This document shows positions 7,517-14,369 of a stretch of DNA of 14,411 nt, in pieces. Source of the stretch: an uncultured Clostridia bacterium (lineage in GTDB: Bacteria; Bacillota; Clostridia; Christensenellales; Borkfalkiaceae); NCBI GenBank assembly GCA_944376035.1, contig CALWBJ010000163.1, positions 1 to 14,411 of the forward strand, written 5' to 3'. Below the pieces are notes generated by a model. The model saw only the letters and a list, made by a program, of their open reading frames with translations, had not been told where the DNA came from and ran no database searches. Every line of letters starts with the position of its first letter. The stretch's first letter is position 1. Made by a program: the position numbers and the translations under genes.

Positions 7517-7529
7517 ATTTTATACGGTT
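7511..7529 (-). other. hairpin joined to the 9-bp repeat
   Basis: AACCGTAT (7511-7518) pairs with ATACGGTT (7522-7529) across a 3-base loop. Its right arm on the minus strand carries the same CGGTT core as the repeat units, so each repeat copy could compete for pairing with the left arm. Confidence 0.6.
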
Positions 7530-7542
7530 TCCGCCGCTTTTC

Positions 7543-7560
7543 AACTGTTTTCAAACAGTT
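7543..7560 (-). other. short hairpin after the receptor gene
   Basis: AACTGTT (7543-7549) pairs with AACAGTT (7554-7560) around TTCA, flanked by T-runs on the plus strand and A-runs on the minus strand. It is the first stem after the receptor stop in transcription order. It is weak alone, but part of a cluster of three. Bases 7561-7683 hold no gene that can be supported. Confidence 0.55.
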
Positions 7561-7683
7561 TTTCGGTCGGTTCTCTTCTCTGCCGAATTCGAATACCGTA
7601 CAAGCCTTTTTCACGTCGGCAGAAAGTCTTTCTCGCTTTATACATCTGCGTATAATGCTTTAAGTCTTAAATTTTGCCTCGGT

Positions 7684-8838
7684 TTAATTATTGAGCGCCG
7701 CAAGGTCGTCTATATCCATAGACTGAACGGCCTCAACGAGTTTTGCGTGCGTACCGCCGTTTTCCGCAAGAAGCGCCTTTACGTCGTCAACGCTGAGGAA
7801 CGCGTCGTTTACGTTACCCGTGCAGTAAAGAGATTTTGTCTTTACGAGATTTAACTGCTCGTTGTTCGTGATTATGATCTGGGAACTGTCTACGCGCTGC
7901 GCTTCCGAGGGATTATCGGAAAATTCGTGTCCCGTAATCTTATTTATCATCATAACCAAAGGATAAGTTATCGCTTCGACGTTGCTGAATACGAGTTCCT
8001 GAATACAGCCGTTTCCGCTCGTTCCGAAATTGTTTAAAACATCATTGTCGGTAGAGAATCCCGCCGTATAAAGTTTGATATTGGTCTTATTCTTCTTTAC
8101 CAGAGTGGGATAAACGAAATCTACGCCCGCGCACATTGCGAATATTGCGTCGAGATTGGGATTTTCCTCTAAATAACTCTCGGCAAGCGGCTGAAATTGA
8201 AGTTCTGTCGTCGCCGTCATAGTTATTTTATCGCCGTCGGCGGCGGTAGCGTTATATTCAGCAATCTTTTCACGGAAAGCCTGGTCCATTTCCGACTGAT
8301 GCGGGAATGCGTAAGAGGGGAATTTAATCATTCCGATATTTTTATGACCTTCGGCGATTATTCTCTCCGCAACGTGCGTACCCCACGCATAGCCCGTGTA
8401 ACTTCCGTCAACTACAGTGCCGAGGAAATACTCGTTATTTTTGATATTGTTATAACTTGTCTCATAATCCGAAAGATAACCCGCGAGATATACGCCCGCT
8501 TTTCTGCACTCTTCGAGTACCGACGCGGTAAACCCGCCGTCCATAGTCAGGATAAGTCCCTTGCATCCGCCGGATATAAGCGACTGGGCGGTTGTTTTAT
8601 TCTGCTCGTCGTTGGTCTGACTTAGCGTAACAAATTCAAACTTGCAGTTAAGCGCGTCTGCAAGACCGTTAAGATAATTCTTCGTTGCGGTTACTGCAGG
8701 ACCGCTGTCCTGATAAAGTCCTACGCCTATCTTAATTTCTCCGCTGTCACCGCCGCAAGCCGTCAGCGATGCCCCCATTCCCATGCACATTGCAAAAGCA
8801 AGTACAAACAACACCATCTTTTTTAAAAGTTTTTTCAT
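7684..8838 (-). CDS. sugar ABC transporter substrate-binding lipoprotein (periplasmic-binding-protein type 1 fold, CUT2)
   Basis: Extracytoplasmic receptor of the importer, 384 residues, anchored to the membrane by lipid. The lipoprotein signal has basic MKKLLKK, a hydrophobic core (8-24) and lipobox LTAC, with the acylated Cys at 28. The mature part begins IKIGVGLYQDSGPAV (35-49), the first strand of a RbsB/AraF-like type I binding protein. It continues with alternating strands and helices such as GCKGLILTMDGG, HKNIGMIKFPS, NLDAIFAMCAGVD and IKLYTAGFSTDND. This is longer than the classical ribose receptor, with an extra C-terminal helical tail (about 335-384) containing SVDDVKALL. GGAGG lies 5 bases before the ATG. 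It sits between two permease genes and is followed by the hairpin cluster, which would favour high receptor output. The ligand cannot be read from sequence. Neighbouring enzymes suggest a rhamnose- or glucose-containing glycoside. Confidence 0.93.
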   Translation of the reverse strand: MKKLLKKMVLFVLAFAMCMGMGASLTACGGDSGEIKIGVGLYQDSGPAVTATKNYLNGLADALNCKFEFVTLSQTNDEQNKTTAQSLISGGCKGLILTMDGGFTASVLEECRKAGVYLAGYLSDYETSYNNIKNNEYFLGTVVDGSYTGYAWGTHVAERIIAEGHKNIGMIKFPSYAFPHQSEMDQAFREKIAEYNATAADGDKITMTATTELQFQPLAESYLEENPNLDAIFAMCAGVDFVYPTLVKKNKTNIKLYTAGFSTDNDVLNNFGTSGNGCIQELVFSNVEAITYPLVMMINKITGHEFSDNPSEAQRVDSSQIIITNNEQLNLVKTKSLYCTGNVNDAFLSVDDVKALLAENGGTHAKLVEAVQSMDIDDLAALNN

Positions 8839-9002
8839 AATAACCTCCGTTTTATTTTAAGTCGGACGCAATGCCGATCTTTTCCGAATTTTTTATTTTA
8901 TATTTTGTTTTTATTTCATTTATAACCGTATCCGAAAGTTTTATTCGGTTATGAAGCGGTGCGGTTTTGTTTGTTTACCTTAAATCAATACAAAATTACT
9001 AT
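8839..9002 (-). other. intergenic leader between permease 1 and receptor, with alternative hairpins
   Basis: These 164 bases lack a gene. ATAACCG (8922-8928) can pair with CGGTTAT (8946-8952), or alternatively CCGAA (8932-8936) with TTCGG (8944-8948). The two stems share bases and exclude each other. A long A/T-rich run follows toward the receptor gene. The first stem may mark partial termination or processing before the receptor. No convincing promoter was found on the minus strand, so receptor expression probably depends on read-through. Confidence 0.45.
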
Positions 9003-9995
9003 TTATCTCGGAAGGAAAACACCTTTCTCTCTGCACGATATGGCTACCACTATAAAGAATACCGCCGCTTTAATAATGTATACCATGTTGATGTCCACTC
9101 CGGAAATGATAAGACCGTTGGACAAAAGCGCATAAGTAAAACTTCCGATTATCGCGCTTCTCACTTTTGATTTCATGCCACCCGACAGCGGCATGCCGCC
9201 GAGAATAAGCGAAAGCATTACGTCCATGGCATAACTGCTGCCAGTGCTCTTGCCCGCGCTACCCGTCCGGGCAAGAAGGAACATTGTTCCTATCGCCACG
9301 CAAACCCCGAATACCATATACGCTATGACCTTCCATTTGGTGGTATTGACGCCGCACTGCGCTGTGGCAAGTTCGTTGGCGCCTATGCTCTTTGTGTATT
9401 TACCGAGTTTTGTGAAATTGAAAAAATAAAACACCACAGCCGCCACAATCACTATACTTATCAATATGAACCAAGGTTCAAGCATTATCGATAAACTTAA
9501 ATTTACGGATATGCTGTTCTGTCCCGTACTCTCTATTATAAGCATCTGCAACCCGCCGAAAACGAACATCAGAAAGAGCGAGGTTACTATCGAAGGAAGT
9601 TTCAGCCAGACCGCAACGAATCCGTTGAACGCACCACATAAAAGAGTAAGCGCAAGAACAACCGCAAAAGCGAGAATAAGCGATCCCGTCGCGTTGACTA
9701 TCAGTATAATAAGCAGACAATATACTCCCATCTGCGAGCCTACGCTTATATCCATATACCCCATCGAATATACAAACAGCGCGCCCAGCGCGACTATCAT
9801 ATATACGCAGACCGATTCCAAAAGAACGGATATATTGTAACTGCTCCATAAACGCCCGCCCGAAGTTACGGAAAACACCGTTACGCAAAGTATAAGTCCC
9901 GCATATGCCGCCACGTCAGATATGTGCGATTTCATGTACGCCATAACTTTACCGAATGAATTTTGCATATTTTTATCTTTCTTTATACCTTCCAT
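9003..9995 (-). CDS. sugar ABC transporter permease 1 (RbsC-like, CUT2)
   Basis: Integral membrane subunit, 330 residues, resembling RbsC over its whole length. Hydrophobic segments lie near 28-44, 58-80, 90-120, 135-155, 170-192, 222-242, 258-270, 280-298 and 303-320. The cytoplasmic coupling loop appears as SIGANELATAQCGVNTTKWK (203-222), and the conserved LGGMPLSGG (265-273) matches the LGG-T-SLAGG motif of the ribose permease. MDISVGSQMG (81-90) is the G-x-D-L-S-x-G region. GAGGT at 10001-10005 overlaps the ATPase stop, 5 bases before the ATG, so the two genes are tightly coupled. Together with permease 2 it probably forms a heterodimeric channel, as in other CUT2 systems with two permease genes (for example YtfT-YjfF or RhaP-RhaQ). 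Substrate unknown. Confidence 0.93.
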   Translation of the reverse strand: MEGIKKDKNMQNSFGKVMAYMKSHISDVAAYAGLILCVTVFSVTSGGRLWSSYNISVLLESVCVYMIVALGALFVYSMGYMDISVGSQMGVYCLLIILIVNATGSLILAFAVVLALTLLCGAFNGFVAVWLKLPSIVTSLFLMFVFGGLQMLIIESTGQNSISVNLSLSIMLEPWFILISIVIVAAVVFYFFNFTKLGKYTKSIGANELATAQCGVNTTKWKVIAYMVFGVCVAIGTMFLLARTGSAGKSTGSSYAMDVMLSLILGGMPLSGGMKSKVRSAIIGSFTYALLSNGLIISGVDINMVYIIKAAVFFIVVAISCREKGVFLPR

Positions 9996-10003
9996 AACGC
10001 ACC

Positions 10004-11509
10004 TCAGATCATATAGCCGATAATATCGGTTTCGCTTAAATCAGCGCTTCTTAAAAACTCTTTGGACACCGCAAAATCTTTCAGTATAAGTATTTTATCC
10101 GCCATGCCTATCAGTTCGGAAAGTTCTTCGCTTATCAAGAGTATCGCTTTACCGTCCTTTTTCATCTGCGCTATGAATGCGTACATGGACTGTTTTACCC
10201 CTATGTCCACGCCCCTGGTGGGACAGTCCATTATAAGCACGTCGCTGTCCTTTGCCGTCCATTTGGCGAAACTGACTTTCTGTTTGTTCCCGCCGGAAAG
10301 AGTGGATACCGTCTGCCGCGGACTGTTGCATTTTATGAGATAACGTTCGACTTCTTTTTTCACAAGCGCTTTTTCCTTTCTCGGATCGATAAAGGTATGT
10401 TCGGAAAGCGAGTCCAGAGACGGAAGAGTTATATTTTCGGAAATAGAAGCGGAAAGTATAAGCGCTTCGGTATCCCTGTCCTTGCTTATATATCCGATTC
10501 CGTTTCTTATGGCGGTGAGCGGCGAGTCTATGACATTACCGTTTCTCATTACCTTTCCGCCGTTAAGTTTTTCCTGACCGAAAGCCGCTCTGCCTATGAG
10601 TCTCATTCCGCAACCGCTGAGACCGCCTAATCCTATAATCTCGCCCTTATGCAGTTTAAGACTGAAATCCTTTATCTTCCCTACCGAAACGTTTTCAAAT
10701 TCCAGAGCAATCTCATTTTCATGCGACGGATCGAAGTCGCTTCTGTAATATGCGTCTCCTATTTCTCTTCCGACCATCATAAACCGTATTTTTTCGGGAG
10801 CGCCGGGAAGATTCATTTCCTCTCTGTTCAGATGACCTATTATATCCCCGTCGCGGAGTACCGTAAGGTCGGTGCAATGTTCCAAAATTTCGTTCATGTC
10901 GTGAGATATAAATATCACCGCTTTGTTTTTTTCGGTAAGTTTTTTTATAAGTCCGTAGAACAGTTCTCTTGCGTCAAAAGAAAGCGCGGTCGTGGTCTCG
11001 TCAACAATAAGTATTTCGGGCTCGGAAGACATAGCCCGCACAATTTCTATCATCTTTCTGTCTTCAAAAGAATATCTGTCGACAACATCCGACGCTTTTA
11101 TATTTTTTATACCGAATGAATCGAGAAGTTCCTGTGCGTTCTTTATCATTTTTCTGACGCTGATTATTCCGAAACGCGAAAACTCCGACATTCTGCCCGC
11201 ATAAATATTTTCCGCCACCGTGCAGCCTTTTATTGTTGCGGCTTCCTGCAATATCATACAGACTCCCTGCTCCTGAGCATACGCCATCGTGTCGGGATTC
11301 CATACCTTTCCTTTATACTCCATACTGCCGGAAGTTGCTTTCTGCATCCCCGCCATTATAGATGTAAGAGTTGATTTTCCTGAACCGTTTTCCCCGATAA
11401 GCCCTCTTATCTCCCCGCGGCGCACTTCGAAATCCACACCGTTAAGCGCATTTACAGGTCCGAACTTCTTTACTATGTTTTTACAGACGAGTATTGTTTG
11501 GTTATCCAT
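10004..11509 (-). CDS. sugar ABC transporter ATP-binding protein (RbsA/MglA type, two ABC domains)
   Basis: Cytoplasmic motor of the CUT2 importer, 501 residues with two fused nucleotide-binding domains (about 5-245 and 260-500). The first domain has intact Walker A GENGSGKST (39-47) and Walker B ILIVDE (167-171, catalytic Glu171), plus H203 in ISHD, but a degenerate signature (YSFEDRK, 146-152). The second has a degenerate Walker A (GLSGCGMRL, 296-304), as normal for this family, and a good signature LSGGNKQ (404-410). Its Walker B is VLIMDCPTRGVD (424-435), where Cys429 replaces the usual catalytic Glu. Only one composite ATP site (first Walker A/B with second signature) therefore looks competent. 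It is the first gene of the operon. AAGGAGG lies 14 bases before the ATG, unusually far, with a weaker AAGG at 7 bases; an in-frame TAA rules out an earlier start. Confidence 0.95.
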   Translation of the reverse strand: MDNQTILVCKNIVKKFGPVNALNGVDFEVRRGEIRGLIGENGSGKSTLTSIMAGMQKATSGSMEYKGKVWNPDTMAYAQEQGVCMILQEAATIKGCTVAENIYAGRMSEFSRFGIISVRKMIKNAQELLDSFGIKNIKASDVVDRYSFEDRKMIEIVRAMSSEPEILIVDETTTALSFDARELFYGLIKKLTEKNKAVIFISHDMNEILEHCTDLTVLRDGDIIGHLNREEMNLPGAPEKIRFMMVGREIGDAYYRSDFDPSHENEIALEFENVSVGKIKDFSLKLHKGEIIGLGGLSGCGMRLIGRAAFGQEKLNGGKVMRNGNVIDSPLTAIRNGIGYISKDRDTEALILSASISENITLPSLDSLSEHTFIDPRKEKALVKKEVERYLIKCNSPRQTVSTLSGGNKQKVSFAKWTAKDSDVLIMDCPTRGVDIGVKQSMYAFIAQMKKDGKAILLISEELSELIGMADKILILKDFAVSKEFLRSADLSETDIIGYMI

Positions 11510-11523
11510 GTCCCTGCCTTACG

Positions 11524-11530
11524 CCTCCTT
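11524..11530 (-). promoter_or_regulatory. ribosome binding site with long spacer, operon first gene
   Basis: AAGGAGG on the minus strand, 14 bases from the ATPase ATG. A second, weaker AAGG at 11517-11520 has a 7-base spacer. No alternative in-frame start exists between them, so either the spacer is unusually long or the second site is used. Confidence 0.5.
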
Positions 11531-11545
11531 TCACTTTACAAAAAA

Positions 11546-11574
11546 ATTATAAACCGCATTATAACCGATTTCAA
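11546..11574 (-). promoter_or_regulatory. sigma-A promoter of the transporter/glycosidase operon
   Basis: Minus strand: -35 TTGAAA (11569-11574, five of six), a 17-base spacer, and -10 TATAAT (11546-11551, perfect). Transcription should start near 11539, giving a leader of about 30 bases that holds the ribosome site. It is the best promoter in the window and correctly placed for the first gene of the operon. Confidence 0.82.
11560..11573 (-). promoter_or_regulatory. cre-like site (CcpA) overlapping the operon -35
   Basis: The minus strand reads TGAAATCGGTTATA, matching the Bacillota cre consensus TGWNANCGNTNWCA at 13 of 14 positions. It covers the -35 box and part of the spacer, where CcpA binding would repress. 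A partly overlapping inverted repeat CCGAT-6-ATCGG (11565-11580) is an alternative reading of the same bases. Confidence 0.4.
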
Positions 11575-11622
11575 TATCGGAATTTATCGCCTTTCGTTCT
11601 TATTTTTTATATTTTCTTATAG

Positions 11623-11647
11623 TTTTATCCGCCTCAGCCGGATAAAA
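11623..11647. promoter_or_regulatory. perfect palindrome in the divergent control region (candidate operator)
   Basis: TTTTATCCG (11623-11631) and CGGATAAAA (11639-11647) are perfect 9-base inverted arms around CCTCAGC. The site lies between the two divergent promoters, about 50 bases upstream of the operon -35 and about 100 bases before the regulator gene. Without a gene ending here, a terminator is unlikely. A binding site for the AraC-GH39 protein or another dimeric regulator is the simpler reading. Confidence 0.5.
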
Positions 11648-11701
11648 ATATAAAAATTTGTATGAATTTTAATTAAATAATATTAAAAATCTGAGTCCGT
11701 A

Positions 11702-11730
11702 TTGACTAAGGCTTTTTTTTATGTTAAACT
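11702..11730 (+). promoter_or_regulatory. possible promoter of the AraC-GH39 gene
   Basis: TTGACT (11702-11707, five of six) is followed after 17 bases by TAAACT (11725-11730, four of six). The start would fall just before the ribosome site, leaving a very short leader. A weaker alternative is TTGTAT-17-TATTAA (11658-11686). AT-rich DNA makes chance matches likely. Confidence 0.35.
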
Positions 11731-11736
11731 GTCTGC

Positions 11737-11741
11737 GGAGG
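11737..11741 (+). promoter_or_regulatory. ribosome binding site of the AraC-GH39 gene
   Basis: GGAGG with a 6-base spacer to ATG 11748-11750. It lies downstream of the in-frame ATG at 11721, so it excludes that earlier codon as the start. Confidence 0.85.
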
Positions 11742-11747
11742 AAAAAT

Positions 11748-14219
11748 ATGAAAAAAATCAATCTTCTTCGCAATTCTGCCGAAATTCAGGCAGAACTTTC
11801 AGTTATTCATTTTTCGGGAGAAAAACCGGAAAGTATTTCCACTGTTACAGAAATTTATTTTGTCGCCAGAGGCAATCTTTCCGTTTTTACACAATCGGGA
11901 ACGATTACAGAATCGGAAGAAGACATTTTCTTGATTAATAAAGACGAAAAATATTCTTTATTCTCCGACGGATGTGTGGTTGTATCTTTGAAACTCGAAC
12001 CTTCGTTATTCATCACGCACGAAAAAATTTTTTTCGAATGCGATTCCGCTTCTTCGATCGAAAAAAACAAATACTATAATATAATTCATCTCCTAGCAAG
12101 GCTTGTCAAAATTTCCGCCGACACATCACAGCGGACAGAGTATCTGACTCGCTCTTTTATAAATCTTCTCATTCACGAACTTTATTCCACTTTCGTGAGT
12201 ACTAAAAAAACTTCCGCGCAGTCTAAAAAGTATTTAGATAGACTGAATATGCTTACCGATTACATAAATACAAATTTCAGGTTAAATCTTTCATTACGAG
12301 ACATTGCGGATTATGCTCATCTTTCCGTCCCTTATCTTTCCACTTTCTTTGATAAATATTTCGGAATGAGTTTTCTGACATACTATACAAACGTACGATT
12401 GCGCCACGCCGTGTCCGACCTTATGAGCAGTGATGAATCGATAGAAAAAATCGCTCTCGACAACGGTTTCCCCGATCCGCGCGCGTTTGTTTCGGCATTC
12501 AGAAAAAAATATAATTTGCCGCCGAGCGTATACCGTAAACAGTCGCACGCAACAAAAGTTATAAACTGTGATGAGGACAAAGACGATTTAAATTCCGATT
12601 ACCTTTATACTCTTGCAAAATACCTTCCGCCTAGAAACGGAACTGACGATGCAACCACTTTTCCCTTGTCGCAGACTTTTTACGAGGAAAAAATAGATCT
12701 GTCGGATAACGGCTCTTCGGATAAAAATCTTCTTTCTCATAATTTTTGCAGAATGACCAGCGTAGGAAGAGCAAAAGAACTGCTTTATGACGACGTCAGA
12801 CAAATGCTTAAAGAGTGGCAGAACCGTATGCATTTCGATTATATTAAATTCCACGGCATTCTTTCCGACGATATGCTTTTTTACAGTGAGGACAAAAACG
12901 GCAATCCCGAATACGGTTTTCTTCTTATAGATAAAGTCATGGATTTTATACTCGAGATCGGATTAAGACCCCTTGTTCAGTTTTCATTTATGCCCGTGCT
13001 GCTTGCAAAAAATCCCGACAAAACAGTGTTTTTCAAACCCATGGTTATAAGTCCGCCGTACAGTTATGAAAAGTGGGACGCTATGATTTATGCACTCATG
13101 AATCACTGGATAGAACGTTACGGCCTTAAAGAGGTTAAAAATTGGCTATTCTGCGTCTGGAACGAACCTGATACCTCACCCGCAATGTTCGGTATAGACA
13201 TAGAGGATTTTTACAAACTTTATTTACATACTTATAAAGTCGTTAAGAGTTTCGGTAAATCTTTCAGATTCGGTTCAACTTCTCTTTGCGTGGTTTTCAA
13301 TGTCCCGAAAGATTTTTTGCTGAATTATCTCGACTTTACCGTCAGTGAAAATTGTGTTCCCGATTTTCTGAACTTACATTTTTACGACAATGACTTTACC
13401 TTTTTCGACTCGGAATTTTCCCGTCCTGATTCACTTACATATTCTCAACTCAATATGGATGAAAACTCTTTTTCTAAAACCATCGACCAGATAGATCTTA
13501 TAAAAAAAGAATACAATCTTAATATCCCCGTTTATCTTACCGAATGGAATCTTACGGTTTCTCACCGTAATCTGCTTAACGACACTTGCTTCAAATCTTG
13601 TTACCTCGTCAAAAACCTTCTTGAAAACTATGACAGGCTGGACAGTTTCGCCTATTGGGTCTTAACCGACTTTATAGAAGAAACTCAGCCCAGTAACATG
13701 ATTTTTCACGGCGGTCTCGGACTTTATACCTACAACGGCATAAAAAAACCGCACTGGTATGCGCTTAATCTTCTTAAAAAACTCGGAAACGTTCTCATAA
13801 AAAAAGGAAACGGCTTTTTTGTTACCAAATCTTACGGTAAAATTCAGATAGTTCTCTATAATTACGAGCATTTCAATCACCTTTTTGCAAGCGGAGAAAC
13901 ATTTGACATGACTTATACCGAAAGATATACTCCCTTCCCCCAACTTGGTAAAAAAGACCTTTCGTTAGAACTTTCTAACGTTTCCGCATCAAAATGTACG
14001 GTGAAAGAATATATTATAAATCAGGAATACGGCTCGGCTTTCGATAAGTGGCTGGAAATGGGTGCCCCCGAACTCGACGGAGAAGACGTCGAATATCTTA
14101 AAACCGCATCTGCTCCTAAAATAGTCAAATACGACATGGATATTTCAGATAGTACTCTTAAACTTTCCTTTATGCTTTCGCCGCTTGAAGTGAGATTTAT
14201 TGAGATATTACTCAAATGA
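11748..14219 (+). CDS. AraC-family regulator fused to a GH39-like glycosidase domain
   Basis: 823 residues in three parts. Residues 1-155 form an AraC-type N-terminal cupin-like sensor (VTEIYFVARGNLSVF, then DIFLINKDEKY). Residues 160-264 are the AraC DNA-binding domain: HTH1 is LSLRDIADYAHLSVPYLSTF, and HTH2 is SIEKIALDNGFPDPRAFVSA followed by FRKKYNLPPSVYRK. After a linker, residues about 305-823 resemble GH39 beta-xylosidases: a TIM barrel with acid/base Glu473 in CVWNEPD (469-475) and nucleophile Glu599 in YLTEWN (596-601), then a beta-sandwich tail. Both catalytic glutamates are kept, so it may cleave or at least bind a glycoside. There is no signal peptide or membrane segment. An ATG at 11721 is in frame, but GGAGG at 11737-11741, 6 bases before ATG 11748, decides the start. 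It is divergent from the operon and likely its sugar-responsive activator. Confidence 0.9.
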   Translation: MKKINLLRNSAEIQAELSVIHFSGEKPESISTVTEIYFVARGNLSVFTQSGTITESEEDIFLINKDEKYSLFSDGCVVVSLKLEPSLFITHEKIFFECDSASSIEKNKYYNIIHLLARLVKISADTSQRTEYLTRSFINLLIHELYSTFVSTKKTSAQSKKYLDRLNMLTDYINTNFRLNLSLRDIADYAHLSVPYLSTFFDKYFGMSFLTYYTNVRLRHAVSDLMSSDESIEKIALDNGFPDPRAFVSAFRKKYNLPPSVYRKQSHATKVINCDEDKDDLNSDYLYTLAKYLPPRNGTDDATTFPLSQTFYEEKIDLSDNGSSDKNLLSHNFCRMTSVGRAKELLYDDVRQMLKEWQNRMHFDYIKFHGILSDDMLFYSEDKNGNPEYGFLLIDKVMDFILEIGLRPLVQFSFMPVLLAKNPDKTVFFKPMVISPPYSYEKWDAMIYALMNHWIERYGLKEVKNWLFCVWNEPDTSPAMFGIDIEDFYKLYLHTYKVVKSFGKSFRFGSTSLCVVFNVPKDFLLNYLDFTVSENCVPDFLNLHFYDNDFTFFDSEFSRPDSLTYSQLNMDENSFSKTIDQIDLIKKEYNLNIPVYLTEWNLTVSHRNLLNDTCFKSCYLVKNLLENYDRLDSFAYWVLTDFIEETQPSNMIFHGGLGLYTYNGIKKPHWYALNLLKKLGNVLIKKGNGFFVTKSYGKIQIVLYNYEHFNHLFASGETFDMTYTERYTPFPQLGKKDLSLELSNVSASKCTVKEYIINQEYGSAFDKWLEMGAPELDGEDVEYLKTASAPKIVKYDMDISDSTLKLSFMLSPLEVRFIEILLK

Positions 14220-14239
14220 TTTTTAACATATTTGAGTAA
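14208..14239 (+). other. hairpin across the stop codon of AraC-GH39
   Basis: TTACTCAAAT (14208-14217) pairs perfectly with ATTTGAGTAA (14230-14239) around a 12-base loop. The left arm contains the last codons, and the TGA spans 14217-14219. It is followed by A-rich sequence, so it is a poor terminator by itself. Bases 14240-14369 are AT-rich and show no gene. Confidence 0.5.
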
Positions 14240-14369
14240 AAATATTCCCGGTCGCAGTTTAATTATTATGTAAATGTCTGTTTAATTTTAAAAAATTTTC
14301 ATTTAATTAAAGATGCAATTTTTTACTTATATATCTTCGCATATTGAGTAATATTATAATTTGCTTACA

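Noticed and set aside
7405..7614. 70-residue N-terminal extension of permease 2
   Set aside because: It is encoded by the tandem repeat and hairpins, is very basic and unlike RbsC N termini, and its ATG has no good ribosome site. The GGTGA-supported ATG at 7404 gives the normal family length.
11623..11647. Palindrome as a transcription terminator
   Set aside because: No transcript ends here; it lies between two divergent promoters, and the GC part of the stem is only CCG/CGG. An operator is more likely.
11721..11747. Start of the AraC-GH39 protein at ATG 11721
   Set aside because: The ribosome site GGAGG lies downstream of this codon and is correctly spaced for the ATG at 11748.
14208..14239. 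Hairpin at the AraC-GH39 stop as its terminator
   Set aside because: AT-rich stem with a 12-base loop and A-rich, not T-rich, sequence after it; the 19-bp stem at 14370-14411 is a far better terminator.
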